Below, piece after piece: positions 13,470-26,065 of a stretch of 64,000 nucleotides of DNA. The number at the start of each line of letters is the position of its first letter. The stretch's first letter is position 1. The notes under the pieces were generated by a model. That model searched no databases and was not told where the DNA came from. It was given only the letters and a program-made list of their open reading frames with translations. Source of the DNA: Channa striata (taxonomy: Eukaryota > Chordata > Actinopteri > Anabantiformes > Channidae); contig CM065183.1 of the NCBI GenBank assembly GCA_033026295.1, positions 21,429,202-21,493,201 of the forward strand. Reading direction: 5' to 3'. The position numbers were made by a program, and so were the translations under genes.

Positions 13470-13660
13470 AGAAACTACATTACCCTGAAGTGACGAACAT
13501 GATTATCCAAAGGTTGAGTCATGTCAACTGGACCTCGTCCTTCTTGGCTGGGAACGTTTCCGATTGTAGTAGCTGCTTGGACGAGTAGTAAAATGTTTTC
13601 AAATGAGAAAAAACTAGCCCAGTTGACATGCCTCAACCTTATGATAACCAGAGATGATTC
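13470..13660 (-). mobile_element. Penelope-like element tail fragment with inverted arms
   Basis: On the minus strand the segment contains ACTACTCGTCCAAGCAGCT and GAAACGTTCCCAGCCAAGAA, then TCCAGTTGACATGACTCAAC and CTTTGGATAATCATG. This phrase order is what I know from fish Penelope-like (GIY-YIG) retroelement ends. Two 22-base arms (13510-13531 and 13619-13640) are inverted copies with one mismatch. No reverse-transcriptase frame is present. Confidence 0.5.
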
Positions 13661-14407
13661 ACTGACATGATTCTCCGCACTCTGTCTCATTTCCTAATGC
13701 ACTATAGTCTCCACAGAAACATAAAATGATACAGAAACAGCAGAATGTGAATAACACCTAGCAGTGAAATCTGTTATCCACTGTGTTTCTAATTCAGTCC
13801 AGTCTGACTTCATTGTAAGTAAGACGCCTCCTGAAGCGATTGCGCGGGGCTAAAAGCAGAGTTCCAGTGGAGCTGCGGTCAGGAGCAGCAGACTGTGATT
13901 GTACTGGGGAGGTGAGAAATGTGTGGAGCTGTGGGAATGTGGGGGGAATGTGTGAAAGCGAAACAGGACGGTGCTGAAAAAGCCTGGTCCTTTATCCTGC
14001 TCAGCCACAGATGCATTGCAATGCCATAAAATGAACTACGTCAAGAACTCAAAAAGTACGTTCTGGTGGTTTTGCATGTCACTTGCTGGGTCATTGCTTG
14101 TTCTAATACAATCACGCAGTAAAACTGTTAGTTAGGTGCTACTGCTTTATTTCGGTGGTGGAAAGGATTTCCTGTTGAATCTGATTAACCAGACTGTACA
14201 ATACAGTTGTGTCATATAGAAATGAAGCCCCAAATGTGCAGACATCTGACGAAAAGAAAACAATACAATACAGCGGCAGACTGCAATCTGTGTGACAATA
14301 TAAGGCGTCTTATAAAGTGAACAATTATTGATTACCATAAATAGATTATTTATAGACTAAAAGCAGATTTGTCCTTGTTTTTGAATTGTTATATTTCCAA
14401 AAAAAAA

Positions 14408-14426
14408 TATATATATATATATATAT
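14408..14426. repeat. (AT)n microsatellite
   Basis: About nine AT units following a poly-A run. Confidence 0.8.
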
Positions 14427-16494
14427 GTACTGAGCTCATCAAAAAGCACGCTACATGTCTTAAAAAGGTAACTATGTTCGAAAATATATACAAGTAAAAT
14501 AGGAATTTACTGCATCAATGCAGGTTTCATATTGCAAATTTCAAAAAGAGGGAAATGCGATATCTTGCTTTCTAGGAACAGTAGTACGGCGTCGTCTTTA
14601 CACAATTCAAACCAGGCTGATGTTTGCCATTTCCTTCTTTACCAACAACTCTGTACTTTCACTGGTGATGTCTGAAACTTTTGGAAACAGCAGTCGGCCT
14701 TTGTATAAAGGTGGAGGTCAAATGTTGTGTGTACAAATGGGCAGCAAGTGTAAGTGGAGCATCAGCACCTGACATTTAAACACATAAACACAGCAAGAGC
14801 AGACGGTTCACTGCCTGCGCTGCCTACCATGGGGAAGCAGGGTGGAGCACGCACCTAGCAAGAAGCAGGAAGTGGTTTTCATCAACCTCTGACAAGTGTG
14901 GAACTCTGCTTTCTGTCTGGCGGCATTCCTTCTGTCACCTCCAAACCACACAACAACAAAGCTCAGCTCAGATATGTGCAGACGTGAAATGTTACTGTGG
15001 GTGACTGCATGCCAAGCATAACCTAATTCACCTTGACCTACGTGGGGATATTTCAAATGATACATAGTTACAAATCAATATGTCTCACTACTTAGTTATG
15101 CACTGATATATTTTATTGTCAATTTGGTGTCTTATCACATCACTGAAATCTTTAATTTCTACTAAGAAAACTCCATCAAACATGTAGGACATAATCTGTT
15201 CGGCTTTTTAGGTGGAAAACAAAAAAGTACCTGATTGTCTTATAAGGTTATTCCCAATTAAGAATCTGAGAAGATAATCAATAATATGCATCAAGTAGTT
15301 AATGTGTCACTTTAAAGCAACAAAAGCTGAAAAGATTTGATGTCTTGAGTTTTTATGAAAAAGTTTTTGATGCTGTTTGACAGACAGCAGAAGCGTGATT
15401 TTTCTGTCTGGGCATGCAACACACACACACACGCACACACTCAAGCACGCACGGAAGCATCAACAGCATTCAGAAAGACGGGAAAAAAAAGAAAAACTTA
15501 CGCAACTTGAGCTGATTCAATATTCGTCAAAAATTCACAACAGCAGCTCTGGGCAGGAACAAGCTCAGCAGAGAAAAAACACTAACAAAATCTGGTGTCA
15601 AGGTGAAGCTATTCGTACAGACTCACCCCAGACGCTTTAGAAAGTGAAGCAAACATTGAAGAACAGCAGCAGAATTTTTCCCTGCCAGGGTTTTAACTAG
15701 ATCATTTTACTTTAGACAGGACTGCAAAAGTCGCAAAAAAATAACAAATAAAAAAATAACTCCAAGAACATCACGTTAAAATTTCATGGCTATATGGGCA
15801 AAATACTTTGTCTTTTGGGATGGACCGATGAAATCATGATTTCAGCCCTTCACTTGGCAAAAATATAGTCTCCATGGCATTTGGAACACACTAGACCACT
15901 AGAACAGCTTCAACATTTAAGGGAATTTTGATGGGGTCAAGTATTTGATTAGTTATTAGATTTTATTTTCATTAGTTACACACAATTCTTTATGGGATTT
16001 AACGACAGAACTATAATTACCTGCTTCATGTTGCTCAGCTGTAAAGGACTATAAAACCTAAGGTGTTTCAATTGAATAGTTCCGTCATTCAAGTCAAAAG
16101 CTTGATTTTGATACCGAGTTCATGCAAAATGTGCGTTCCTCCCCCTCAGCTTACTTTCAACAGCATGGCTGCCACCTTTATTTGAAATGTGCTCTAATGT
16201 GCAATCAATTTTCTTTCATGTGAGACAGTAGAGGTACGATGTATGAATTCTTATCATTTTTCCCGGGTAAACTGATGAAACTACATCAGGTGCTTTTCAC
16301 CTGATACAGACAGGTTCACGTTGGAGTAGTTATTGCTGAGTTATATGTGACTTTGTAAAAAGTCACCACTGAGCTCTCTAGTCTTTAATAATGCTAACTA
16401 GAGAAGGTATAAGTTACTAACACTGGGCTTGGTAAATCTCCTTTCAGCCTCAAACCAATCACACACATGTAGTTATACATTTGCTACGTCTTAC

Positions 16495-16651
16495 CCTTGA
16501 GCAGTGGCAAGGGCGTGAGCTCTATAGGTTTGCCCTGAGAGCGGAACTGGGACGAACTCTGCGACCGCTTCTGCTTGGCCTTCCTGACAGACTTTCGTGA
16601 AAATCCGTCCACTTTGTCCACAGATGGAGATGTGGTGGCTGCCGAGGACAT
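16495..16651 (-). CDS. ppp2r5e: PP2A B56-epsilon regulatory subunit, first coding exon
   Basis: This exon encodes the first 52 residues of the epsilon isoform of the B56 (PR61) regulatory subunit. That subunit directs protein phosphatase 2A to substrates, mainly in the cytoplasm. The peptide MSSAATTSPSVDKVDGFSRK and the following basic, Ser/Gln-rich stretch up to GKPIELTPLPLLK match the vertebrate epsilon N-terminus almost residue for residue. The start ATG is at 16649-16651 with a purine at -3. The exon ends AAGG before GTAAGA, leaving one base of the next codon, which fits the Asp that follows in the family. An acceptor (TTTCTCCCAG) lies just upstream, so the exon begins with about 7 untranslated bases. 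The rest of the protein (HEAT-like repeats that bind the PP2A A and C subunits) is not in the window. Confidence 0.95.
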
Positions 16652-17956
16652 AGCCCTGCTGGGAGAAACAAACATGGTCAGCATTAAATTTTCCCACGCT
16701 GACCCCTGTCCACCACAACTTTAAAACCACATCATGGATTTAAGGTTGAGGCTGATCATATATACACAATAAGTGACCCACTCTATCTGTACTTATTTAA
16801 ATGTGCATATGCAAGTCCATATTCAAAAGCTAATTTCACATTTGTGATAACTTGCACTTCAACTTTTTGTCACACAAAGCAACAATTTTGCACGTTGTGT
16901 CATGTCACACTCTTAAGTTTATTCATAGTAAGTTCATAAAAGCAAAACAAAAAAAAAAAAAGCAGAAAGGGAAAAACACACACACTTTTAACTCCACATC
17001 CTCCTGCAGCCTTTTATTGGTCTAACAGCCTCAGCACACAGCCTCATTTTCCCACCACGGGAGACTATTTAGGTCTCAGCTAAGGCCTGGGTACAGTACA
17101 CAAACACACCACCGTCCTACCTGCCAATGGACCATCACACTCGCACACAAAACAAAAACACCAGCATCCACCTACAACAGCTGAGCCGATTCGAGAGCTG
17201 CAGGTTGCCGCCACAGTGGGTGGAAGCTAAGGAAATATCCACTGCACTGTTTTATGAGGCAATTATATGAGTGGGAAAAAAAAACAGACACACAAATTAA
17301 TAAACTGACTGTTCAGGCAGTAAGAACAGTACCGAGGGGCGGCCACGGTTTTACTGACGATACTGACTGCATAACTACTTTTACTTAGCTAAGTCTGACA
17401 TTCTAAGCACATTTGTGACCTAATAATAATAATCAGCAGCTCATTAGGTTGACAGCGAGCTTTCTATGCAACATTAAATTAGGATTATGTAATTTTGTAA
17501 AAATTTCTTTAGATAATTTGTTTTGTACAGTTTAAAGTATAATTATGAAGAGATTCTTTCTCAGTCTTCCTCTTTATCATTTTTGGTTACTTAAAAAGAG
17601 GTTACACTGCTATTGTGCAGTTTCTACCAACCCTAAATAAATAATTATAGGACAGCCATAGCCTGTTTGTATGTGTCATTTATTAAAAATAAGTATTTAA
17701 AAATTCCGAAATTTCTCCATTACAAATGACAAATTTCAGAGCAATTTGTGCGACTCCAAACTGTGATCAGGTGCATCCTGGTCTTCATTTAAACAAAAAC
17801 CAAGTCCGACGAACATCCATTTTGTGGGAGGTGGATCAGGTCAAGGCAAGGGTATATTTGTAAAAAAATTATACAACTCTTCTTCCTCCCTCCCTCAGGC
17901 AGATATAGTAAAAGAACAATTAGAAGATTTTAATCTGCAGGTATGACTCAAAAGAA

Positions 17957-17990
17957 CCCCCCCCCCCCACACACAAACGCACACACACAC
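17957..17990. repeat. Poly-C tract followed by CA-rich microsatellite
   Basis: Twelve C bases (17957-17968) are followed by ACACACAAACGCACACACACAC. It is simple sequence with slippage potential. Confidence 0.8.
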
Positions 17991-20605
17991 AGTTCTTAAG
18001 CCTAAACAAGTAATTGTAACAATTCACATACCACAACGGTAAAATTTGAAGATATGAAGCGTTCGTGTAAAATTCCCAACTATATCTTGTAGTGGTTTTT
18101 GACTGCGAACTAGTCACCGAAAATCTGACTCAAACTCAAAACATATCCATTCGTCCCATTTGACATTTTTTCTCCCTTGAGCTGTAGTTAATGTGTTGTT
18201 GCTCCTGCGGATACAGAAATTGGCATTTCATTTTTCTTTGTCAGATTACATCTGCAAGTTTATTATGCTGCCAAAAAAAAAAAAAAAAATTTCTGAATAT
18301 TAATCTTAACTTGGTACCCAAGTACTGGTTCCCGTGACATCCCTAAATTGTAACCCCGGCCACACTAACTCAGCTGCATGACAGCTCTCATTATGCAATA
18401 AGATGAGAATGAAAGGCTGCAGGCCGTACTCTGCACTGGCTGGATTTCTAATGCTTTTCTAACTCAAAGTCACACAGGCCGTTATGCAGCGCGTCCACCA
18501 GGCTTCATTTAAAGCAGACAAACACAGAGAAGAGAGGCACTGGGACAAGCTCAGCATTCAGTGCAAATACATCATCGTCCTGCTGCCTGAGGATTTAGAC
18601 AGCACTTGCTGACAGTAGAAAGCTTTTTACAAGCTATTTGAGGCTATTCATCATCATATCCACTCATATCCACTCTCCTGCCATTTTAAAAGTGATTAAT
18701 GTTTGCTGAGAGGCAGCATGTCCATCTGTGGTTCACGACCATCAGCGTGTTGATGCAACATGACTGGAGGAATGTAAGAATCAAGAATGACAACAGTAAT
18801 AATGAGCAGAGCTTTGAAGCAGTTTGAATTTCACTGTTTCCTCTTTTTTATGAAACAATAAGCCATTGATTTTGAATAAAAATCACGATAAGACGGAAGT
18901 AAAATAAAACTCTATAGACACTTTACAATTAAATCTGGAAATGACCTCATCCTTCAACACTTTTCCAGATGCACCCACAGGCGCTACTCAAGGTTCCCCT
19001 ATATTAAATATAAAGTAATCCTGGTGCATCTCTCACCACCACCAGTGAACTTACTAGAGGATGTTTCAACAACCCCCACCAATTATTTTTAGCCATGCTT
19101 ACAAAACTTAATAACCTTAATATTACACTGACATGGAATCTTATCATCTGACGTTAGATGATGTGTTCTTCTTGTTCTTCTTCTCAGATGAGGCAGAGTA
19201 TTTTCATAATAATTTTATTTTACATTACTGTAAACTTCAGTGTAGTGCACTAATAATTTGATTATCAGTAATGTATTATCTATTTTTAATTCTAGCTCAC
19301 ACATAGTTTAAATTTGACTTAAAATAGTTGACATTTTCATTCTAATTAAATGCCACTGACACAATCAAGCTGCTTGTTTGCCATTGGATGTGACTACAAA
19401 TATGATGACATCCTCATATTTCTGGGGCCCTTTTTTAATTTACTACCTCCACACCCTACAAATACAGATTAACGCGAAAGTCATCTGTCAATGCAACTCA
19501 TTGTCATCTCTTTCAAAACCACACAGCTGTTAATGATCCATCTGTGTGAAAATGCCTTCTGCTGGGCATCACAATCATCACCAGGATGGGAAAATACCTC
19601 CAGCTAAGCAATGATCACTCTTATCTTTGGCTGCTGAATTTGAAATTCTCCAGTAGCCAGTTTGGCAGGTAACTGGGAATTAATCTACTGCTATGTCGGA
19701 TGGTAAAAATTCAACTGCGGTGGAACACAAGTAATCATGGAGAAAGGACAATAAGTGAAAAAAAAAAAAAAAATCGGACTTTAGAGCACAGCACTACCTA
19801 AGTTTCACATCCTTCATTAGCCTACATTACTATGAAGGGACAATGTTTTTCTCAGCTGTTGGGTCCACAACCTCAGCACAGGGAAAATGCCAACGACTGT
19901 TGTTTGGTTATCACCGGACTGAGGGACTGTTCTTGTACCGCGCTGTGGATTAACCTAGCGACAAACATTAAACACTGCCGTGCCTCTCAGCCGTAAGGCC
20001 ACAGTTATTTCCTTAATGCAGGTTAGCCACCGTCAGTGATCTAGTGAAATCCCACTAAAGCCATGGATCACTGCGAAATAAAACAGAGGTTGTGCAGCTC
20101 GATACAATTACACGGGAATCTTCTGTTTGTCCTGTTGCTTCTGGGCATTTTTGCTTGTTTTCTGTGTGTGTTATCTTACGAATAACTACATTTGTTACTC
20201 AATAAGAACTCATTGTGTTTTGCCATTTGATTGATTGAGCTTCCATAAACAATGTAACCCGTTTTGAGCTCTTGTTATTGTGCGTCCCTATATAGAACAT
20301 CCCTACCTGGCATTCATCTGCAATGCTTAACAGCATCATAGTGACTGGGTGTCGCGCAAAGAAGTTTTAGCGCCCGTCTGGTGTAAGATGGCGAAAAGAG
20401 CTGCTCTCCTTCCACTGGGAATGTATAGAGAAAGAACAAGCAAGCCGAATAGAAAACAAACTATACCTCGTTATTTCGACACCACAAACTTTTTAGAATA
20501 ACTACACAACAAGACGTTCATTAGAGGCCTGGTTTTATATTTTCATCACATAATAAGCACAGAACAAGGTTGATAAATTAGGCTTCTTCATCTAGGCAGA
20601 CAAAT

Positions 20606-20609
<4 letters not shown>

Positions 20610-20639
<30 letters not shown>
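20610..20639. repeat. 30-base poly-T homopolymer
   Basis: An uninterrupted run of 30 T. It could be a minus-strand retroelement poly-A tail, but no element was recognised beside it. Confidence 0.85.
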
Positions 20640-20642
<3 letters not shown>

Positions 20643-20744
20643 GTAAACTGACACACTACTGACCCGCACACTTGGAAAGGCCTCAGTTTTCGTACGAGAA
20701 AACACATTCACATAGTAGACGAATGGATTCATTCTTGTCTTGGT

Positions 20745-20898
20745 GGCTTCAAAACCTCGGGCCTTGGGGGCCGCAGCCCTGCTAATTACCTGGATCAAGT
20801 GTGTTCAATCAGTCAGAAGCTGGAAGATGAGGGCTGTGCAGGGTTAGTTAGGAAAAAGCAGGGCTGCGGCCCTCGAACCTTTGAGTTCGAGACCCCTG
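20745..20898. mobile_element. hAT-like MITE with inverted ends
   Basis: GGGCCGCAGCCCTGCT at 20768-20783 is the exact reverse complement of AGCAGGGCTGCGGCCC at 20857-20872. Outside the right arm the sequence continues CTCGAACCTTTGAGTTCGAG and ends in ACCCCTG. Read on the other strand this is a CAGGGGT-type start, typical of hAT-family termini in fish. The left outer end is degenerate. No transposase is encoded, so it is non-autonomous. Confidence 0.55.
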
Positions 20899-22400
20899 CT
20901 ACACAACTGTACTACCAGCACTGCTACTAGTACCACAACGGTAATTACTTTACATTAAAGCTGTGACGCTTTAGACACCGTCAACATTGAATTATGAAAA
21001 ATAATTTCTCATGATGTGAAAGATGGCCCTAATGGGACATGGCTATCATAGTTATGTCAATTCAATTTAATTATGAAACATGTTTGCCTTAAGGGGCTTA
21101 ATGTTATGTCATATGGGAGATTATGTGGATATTTGTGAGGAAGTCAGTGCATTGTGAGTGAATATACAGATTCAAAAACTAAACTGAATGTAGTTTCTTG
21201 TGAGTAAGTATTTAAATATAAGCTCTATATTGCCTGTAACATTTTGACGTTTGTCAGCAACTCTATCATCTGTTGAGGGTATTTAAGTCTGCAATTAGCT
21301 GTGTTAACCTGAATCTCAAACTCACTGATTCTGCTGCATTTTTACACATAAATGTGCAAATCAATCGATATTTCTGGCTTTAGTGGATTACAACAGACGT
21401 TCCCCTCTTTATTCACCTTCTATAGGGAGGCTCCATCAACGTTTTTTTTTTTAAGTCATCATCACACATGCTTAACTCAGATGGAACTTAATGAAACTAT
21501 AGTATATAAACTCTGATCAGCTGTTCTGCAAACAAAAACTCAAGAGCTGGTTAGCTCACTGATTAACGTCAGAGTTCAGTAAAGGCGATTTTAAAAATAT
21601 GCTCCTGAGCTTCACAGCGACTAGACACAAAGCAGGCCATGGCCTCTGGAGTCACCTTCACACTGGGATTATCTCTGGCTAATTGACTTATAGTGGAACA
21701 ATTGTGACGTGCACATTCTTTGACACATTTGTGACAATACATTTTTTTTGTCTCCAGTAAAAGGTTAAACTGACAGTTAAAAGAGTGTTGATGCTGAACA
21801 GGAGAAGCAGCTGCGATTAAATATTTAAACTTTAAAGTTTAACTTAAGCACTAATGGGTTTTCCTTCTTTGTGTAAATGTTATATACAGAGGCTGCCATA
21901 GAGAGCTGAATTTATTAGTTCTTTCTTAGTTAAACTACAATTTCTTAGCTGCTTTTCTAGTTTATTCAGTTAAAGAAATGAATTAAAGCTCCTCAGATGA
22001 GCCGACTAAGAGTTGAGTGACATAATCTAATAATCGAATCACTGTTTTAGTCATTGGTATAAGCACACATTTCCAATCTTTAACATTTATATCGTCTCCA
22101 ACATGAGGCTTCAATGGTTTTCCTTGACATGATAGTAAATTTCAAATCTTTTGGACCGTCTGTCAGACCAAACAAAACGTTTGAACAGATCATCTTGAAC
22201 AGTCGGAAATGATCGTTTCTTACAACTGTCGAGCCTTCTGCTGATAAATTATCAAAACAATATTGACAGACTGACTATGTAACTGTTGGTTGCAGCCATT
22301 AAATTAAAAGGACTTTTATGTGAAGCCGTTTATCTCAATTCACAGTGATATAGAGCAACCAACCCTCGTTTATTTCTGCTCTCACCACTGGGACAAACTA

Positions 22401-23168
22401 CCGTAAATTCTGGACTATAGAGCGCACCTAAATTTAGGCCGCACCCGCTAAAATTTAAAAGAAATATATATTTTGTCACATATAAACCGCATCGGACTAT
22501 AAGCCGCCAATATCCAGGCTGAGAAATAATATCTGTTGTATGCGCTCCTACTCATTGTTCACAGTAGGCATGAGGATGTTCTGTGCGCTCCGGTATTTAA
22601 AGAGTGAAATGTGTGGCTGGTATAACACATTACAGAGACAAAAACTTGTTATAAATAAACGGCTTGTTCCATAGCCAAAGGAGAAGACGTCTCTTATTCT
22701 TCACGAATTACGCAGGAGTTACTGCGCTCAACAAAAGATTTTGTACCATAAGTCTTTATTCATACACGCGCAACTGCGCAACTATTAAAGTCGCTTCATT
22801 CTACCGTGCACTGAAACCACAAATCGCTATTCATCTTCCTCCTGAGCATTGAAACCACTGTCACACTCGATTTCCTTGACGGATAGCCAGATCGATGGCT
22901 TCAAATTAAAAGCTGCATCATAGGAATTTCTTCGCGTGTTTTCCATTATGAGGGGTGAGGGTGTAAAAATATTACCCATTTTGCTGTTGTGCGTCTTGGG
23001 TTGCATGCGCTAAGAATAAAAACTGGTGCTTTTTTGTTTGCACTGACTTCCATCTACAGCGCCCATCTGAGGGCTGCAGAAAAATTCCTAGAAAAGCCGC
23101 ATCTCTGTAAAAGCCGCATGGTTCAAAACGTCGGAAAAAAGTAGCGGCTTATGGTCCGGAAAATACGG
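22401..23168. mobile_element. 768-bp non-autonomous DNA transposon flanked by TA
   Basis: The left end CCGTAAATTCTGGACTATAG and the right end, read inverted as CCGTATTTTCCGGACCATAA, are imperfect terminal inverted repeats. Both ends continue into 'GCCGC'-rich subterminal repeats. A TA dinucleotide lies immediately outside each end (22399-22400 and 23169-23170), fitting a TA target-site duplication. The longest open frame inside (22664-22852) is only 62 codons and resembles no transposase I know. It is a mobilised passenger of an autonomous relative elsewhere. The superfamily is uncertain: Tc1/mariner-like by target site, but the TIR type recurs in other fish DNA elements. Confidence 0.65.
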
Positions 23169-25226
23169 TAACATTTTAAGAGCTCTTAATGTGTTTATTG
23201 GTTTTATCACTAACTACAATAATTTTCCTTTTAGAAAATCTTTAAAGAACAAACAACAGGATTACTTGACTTACCCGTGCAAAGGGGAACTCAACTCCCC
23301 ATGTACAACCATCAGTCCCACGCTTTCCTTCTCTCTCTTTCTTTGACTAGTCGGTGAACAGCGAAAACACTCCAGTGCCACCACAATACACACGAGGAAA
23401 AGCAAGTCTACGGCGGCTGGTCAGCCGTATGGCACCCAAGCATCAAAGCTATTCCCCTCCCATGCCTCTTACATAAGAGGCCATATGACATCCAAAAAGG
23501 CTCAGGGAGGGTGGAATTAAAGAACAAGGAGGAAGAGGAGAGGAGGGGGCACAGCGAGCAACAGGGAGAGCCACAGAAAGGGAGGAAGAGGAGGGAGGGG
23601 GAGCTGCTGTTCGACAGGAAGTCAACAAATATGCAACAGTAAGGCAGAGTGATGGAACAAAACACATGCAAAAACATAAAGGAACATACACAAGGCAGGT
23701 GAAACAGAAGGCTGTCAGAAGATAAACTCAAGGTTCATGTATGTGGCCCAGAACTAAAAAGAGCTGCAAAACATTAAGCTACTACAGTATTTCTGATTCA
23801 GCTTCTGGTATGCATGATTCACCTGACATCAGGTGTGACCTCTAAACAAAAGTACTACAGGCAAGCAGCTAAAAAAAAAAAATTTACCACTACTTGCCAC
23901 TCAGCATCTAAAAGCAAGAAGGCACGTTTAGAAGACAGCCCAGCATCTCTGCTGATAGTCTTTCCCGCATATTGACGAATCTTAGGTCTAAGAAATAACT
24001 AAGAAAAGTCATTTGAAAGATTTCAATGATGCAGAAATGTGTTTCCAATTATTGAGATTATGTAAATAAATATTCTGCTTGTCAAATACTTTATAAATTA
24101 TGTTCTTATTTTGACCATTACACAAATAGATGATACTTTTATTATTTCATCACAAAGAGAACATGCTATTTCACACATCAAATTTTCAGAGCTGGTAAAC
24201 GGGTAAAAGATCCACTAACACTAACATTAAGTGTATTAAGTGGATTATACTACTGTATTACCACTAGTATTACGTGTGCAAACACCAAATCTGCAATTTG
24301 AAATCATTCTACTACTCCTCACATCTTCAGAAAGTCTTGTGTCGCCACTATTAACTGAACGCTGCAACCTGACAGAACATCTAATTGGTGTGATTCATTC
24401 ATGGCATAACTGTGCTGCTCACACAGTGGGAAACAAATGAACTCAGCAACTTGCAAGCACACACATTCACCCAGAGCTGATAAGAAGGAGGCAGTTACTA
24501 CACCAGCATCCCCATAAACACAGCAGACTTTGGCTGTTAGGCTATCTCAGTCAGGGCTGGTCCTTCCCTCAACACGGTTGTGACATTCAGAAACCTTGAA
24601 AATGAGCCACCGTTAAAGCACCAAAACAAGGACACCTACACAAACACCCTAACATGTAATGTAAAGCCACACCTGGCCTCTGGCTTGCTGCTCTCATTCA
24701 TACAAGACTGACAAGTTAAGAGGTTGGGTGGAAATCAAACGAAAAGTTGGAGGTGACAGAATAAGCGAGCGCACTAATCAGCCCTTAGGTTTATCTTTTT
24801 GTATCTGTCTCTCATCATCCATGTCACAACAGTGTCACACTTAGACAGTATTGGCATATTCAACACACTGACAGAATATTCAAAGACAGGAGTGTGTTTG
24901 GCACAGTGTCTTAATATAAAACCAGGCAAAGTTGATATCATCTCAGCACATGACACAGCTGTAAAAGCTAAACTTGTATCAGGCCAGATTCACGGGTGTT
25001 TTGTTTTTAACCAATGAGAATTAAACATCATAATTATGTTCTAAGCAAACCTGCTTATGAGCAGCTCTCACATAATCTCTGCCAGGAAAGATGAGCCACC
25101 AAGTCAAACAGTCACACAATAAAGATTATATCCATTTACAGCGCAATTTGGTGTTACATATTTACTGTTATCTGCAGGACGCCATCAGATGCATAAGGTC
25201 AAAAATCAAGCTGTATGGGAGAGCTG

Positions 25227-25850
25227 GCGTTAGCTTGGCCGTGTTGGGCCTGGCAGCAGCACAAGCACAATATTCAAAACTTGACAGCGCGATAACCTCA
25301 ATAACGTTAGCTAGCTAACAATGTTAGCTCGCCGATCTACCGTTACTAAGCATTTAAATGGAACACTTTTGCCGCTAGCTAGTTGTCTTATCGTAACACC
25401 CAAAGCATGTATGTATTATGAACATAGAGACAATCCAGTCTTACATGAAAGTTGTCGAGCTTTATTTGAGAAAACGGCATTTAGGTAACGTTAGCGAGCT
25501 AACGTTAGTGCTGCGGCTATCGCGGGTTAGCTCAAGTTGAACATGTAGCCTTAGCTCATTAGCCGCCACCAGCTAGCTTTCTGTGCAAAAAGGAAACACA
25601 AGAAGCTTAGAAAAACACAGTGAATACATGAATTCTAAATTTACATGTGTGCTAATAAGGTAACGTTACCTGGGCGGGCTTGGGCGATCACCCATCATCC
25701 CAGATGTAAATACAGGGGCAGTGCTATTGCTGCTACCGTTAGCTAGCGCTCACAGACTGACAGACCGACTGGGCTGGGAAACACACACCGTCCCGAGTCC
25801 CGACCCGAGCCCGACAAGCTGCAGCCGACCGACTGGCCGTTAGCTCTCCA
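25227..25850. promoter_or_regulatory. GTTAGC/GCTAAC motif cluster in ppp2r5e CpG island
   Basis: More than ten copies of GTTAGC-type words on both strands lie here. Examples are TAACGTTAGCTAGCTAAC at 25302-25319, CGTTAGCGAGCTAACG at 25489-25504, the palindrome GGTAACGTTACC at 25659-25670, and GTTAGCTAGC near 25738. The cluster sits just downstream of the probable ppp2r5e first exon. It may be a regulatory or chromatin feature or simply a fish CpG-island sequence habit. Confidence 0.55.
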
Positions 25851-25865
25851 ATCGTAGTACTTTAC

Positions 25866-26065
25866 CTTGATCCTCTGCGCTTCGCAACGGAGACGGCGAC
25901 GAGGAGTTATCCTATGTTTGGGGCAAATCTACCGGGCTAAGCGTAAGGCTACCTCCAGCTCGGTGCAAACAGCCTTTCCCAAGCAGCGGCGGAACAGCAG
26001 GAAAATCTTGGCCTGAAACAGCCAAACCCACGAGTACCGTTTTCCTTCCAACGGAATAATCCTCA
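25866..26065 (-). other. ppp2r5e: Probable non-coding first exon of ppp2r5e
   Basis: On the minus strand GAGGATCAAG is followed by GTAAAG, a fair splice donor, at the edge of a CpG-rich block upstream of the coding exon. The coding exon has its own splice acceptor before the ATG, so a separate 5' untranslated exon is needed, and this is the best candidate. The right boundary (transcription start) is a guess. Confidence 0.45.

Larger units (their letters stand above)
1..16494 (-). other. ppp2r5e: ppp2r5e intron 2 (left part; its 3' end is outside the window)
   Basis: This stretch lies downstream, on the minus strand, of the ppp2r5e first coding exon. I looked for the next coding exon, which in the B56 family encodes the conserved start of the HEAT-like region, and found no match, so the intron seems to exceed 16 kb. 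It contains SINE copies, simple repeats, an L2-like reverse-transcriptase remnant and a Penelope-like tail, listed separately. Short open frames in it show no recognisable protein family. The rest is AT-rich unique-looking DNA in which I see no gene. Confidence 0.6.
16659..25865 (-). other. ppp2r5e: ppp2r5e intron 1 (within the 5' untranslated region)
   Basis: About 9.2 kb between the probable non-coding first exon and the first coding exon. It carries a poly-C/CA tract, a 30-base poly-T, a hAT-like MITE, a 768-bp TA-flanked DNA element and, at its 5' end, GTTAGC-rich CpG-island DNA. I recognise no protein-coding exon in it. Confidence 0.6.
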
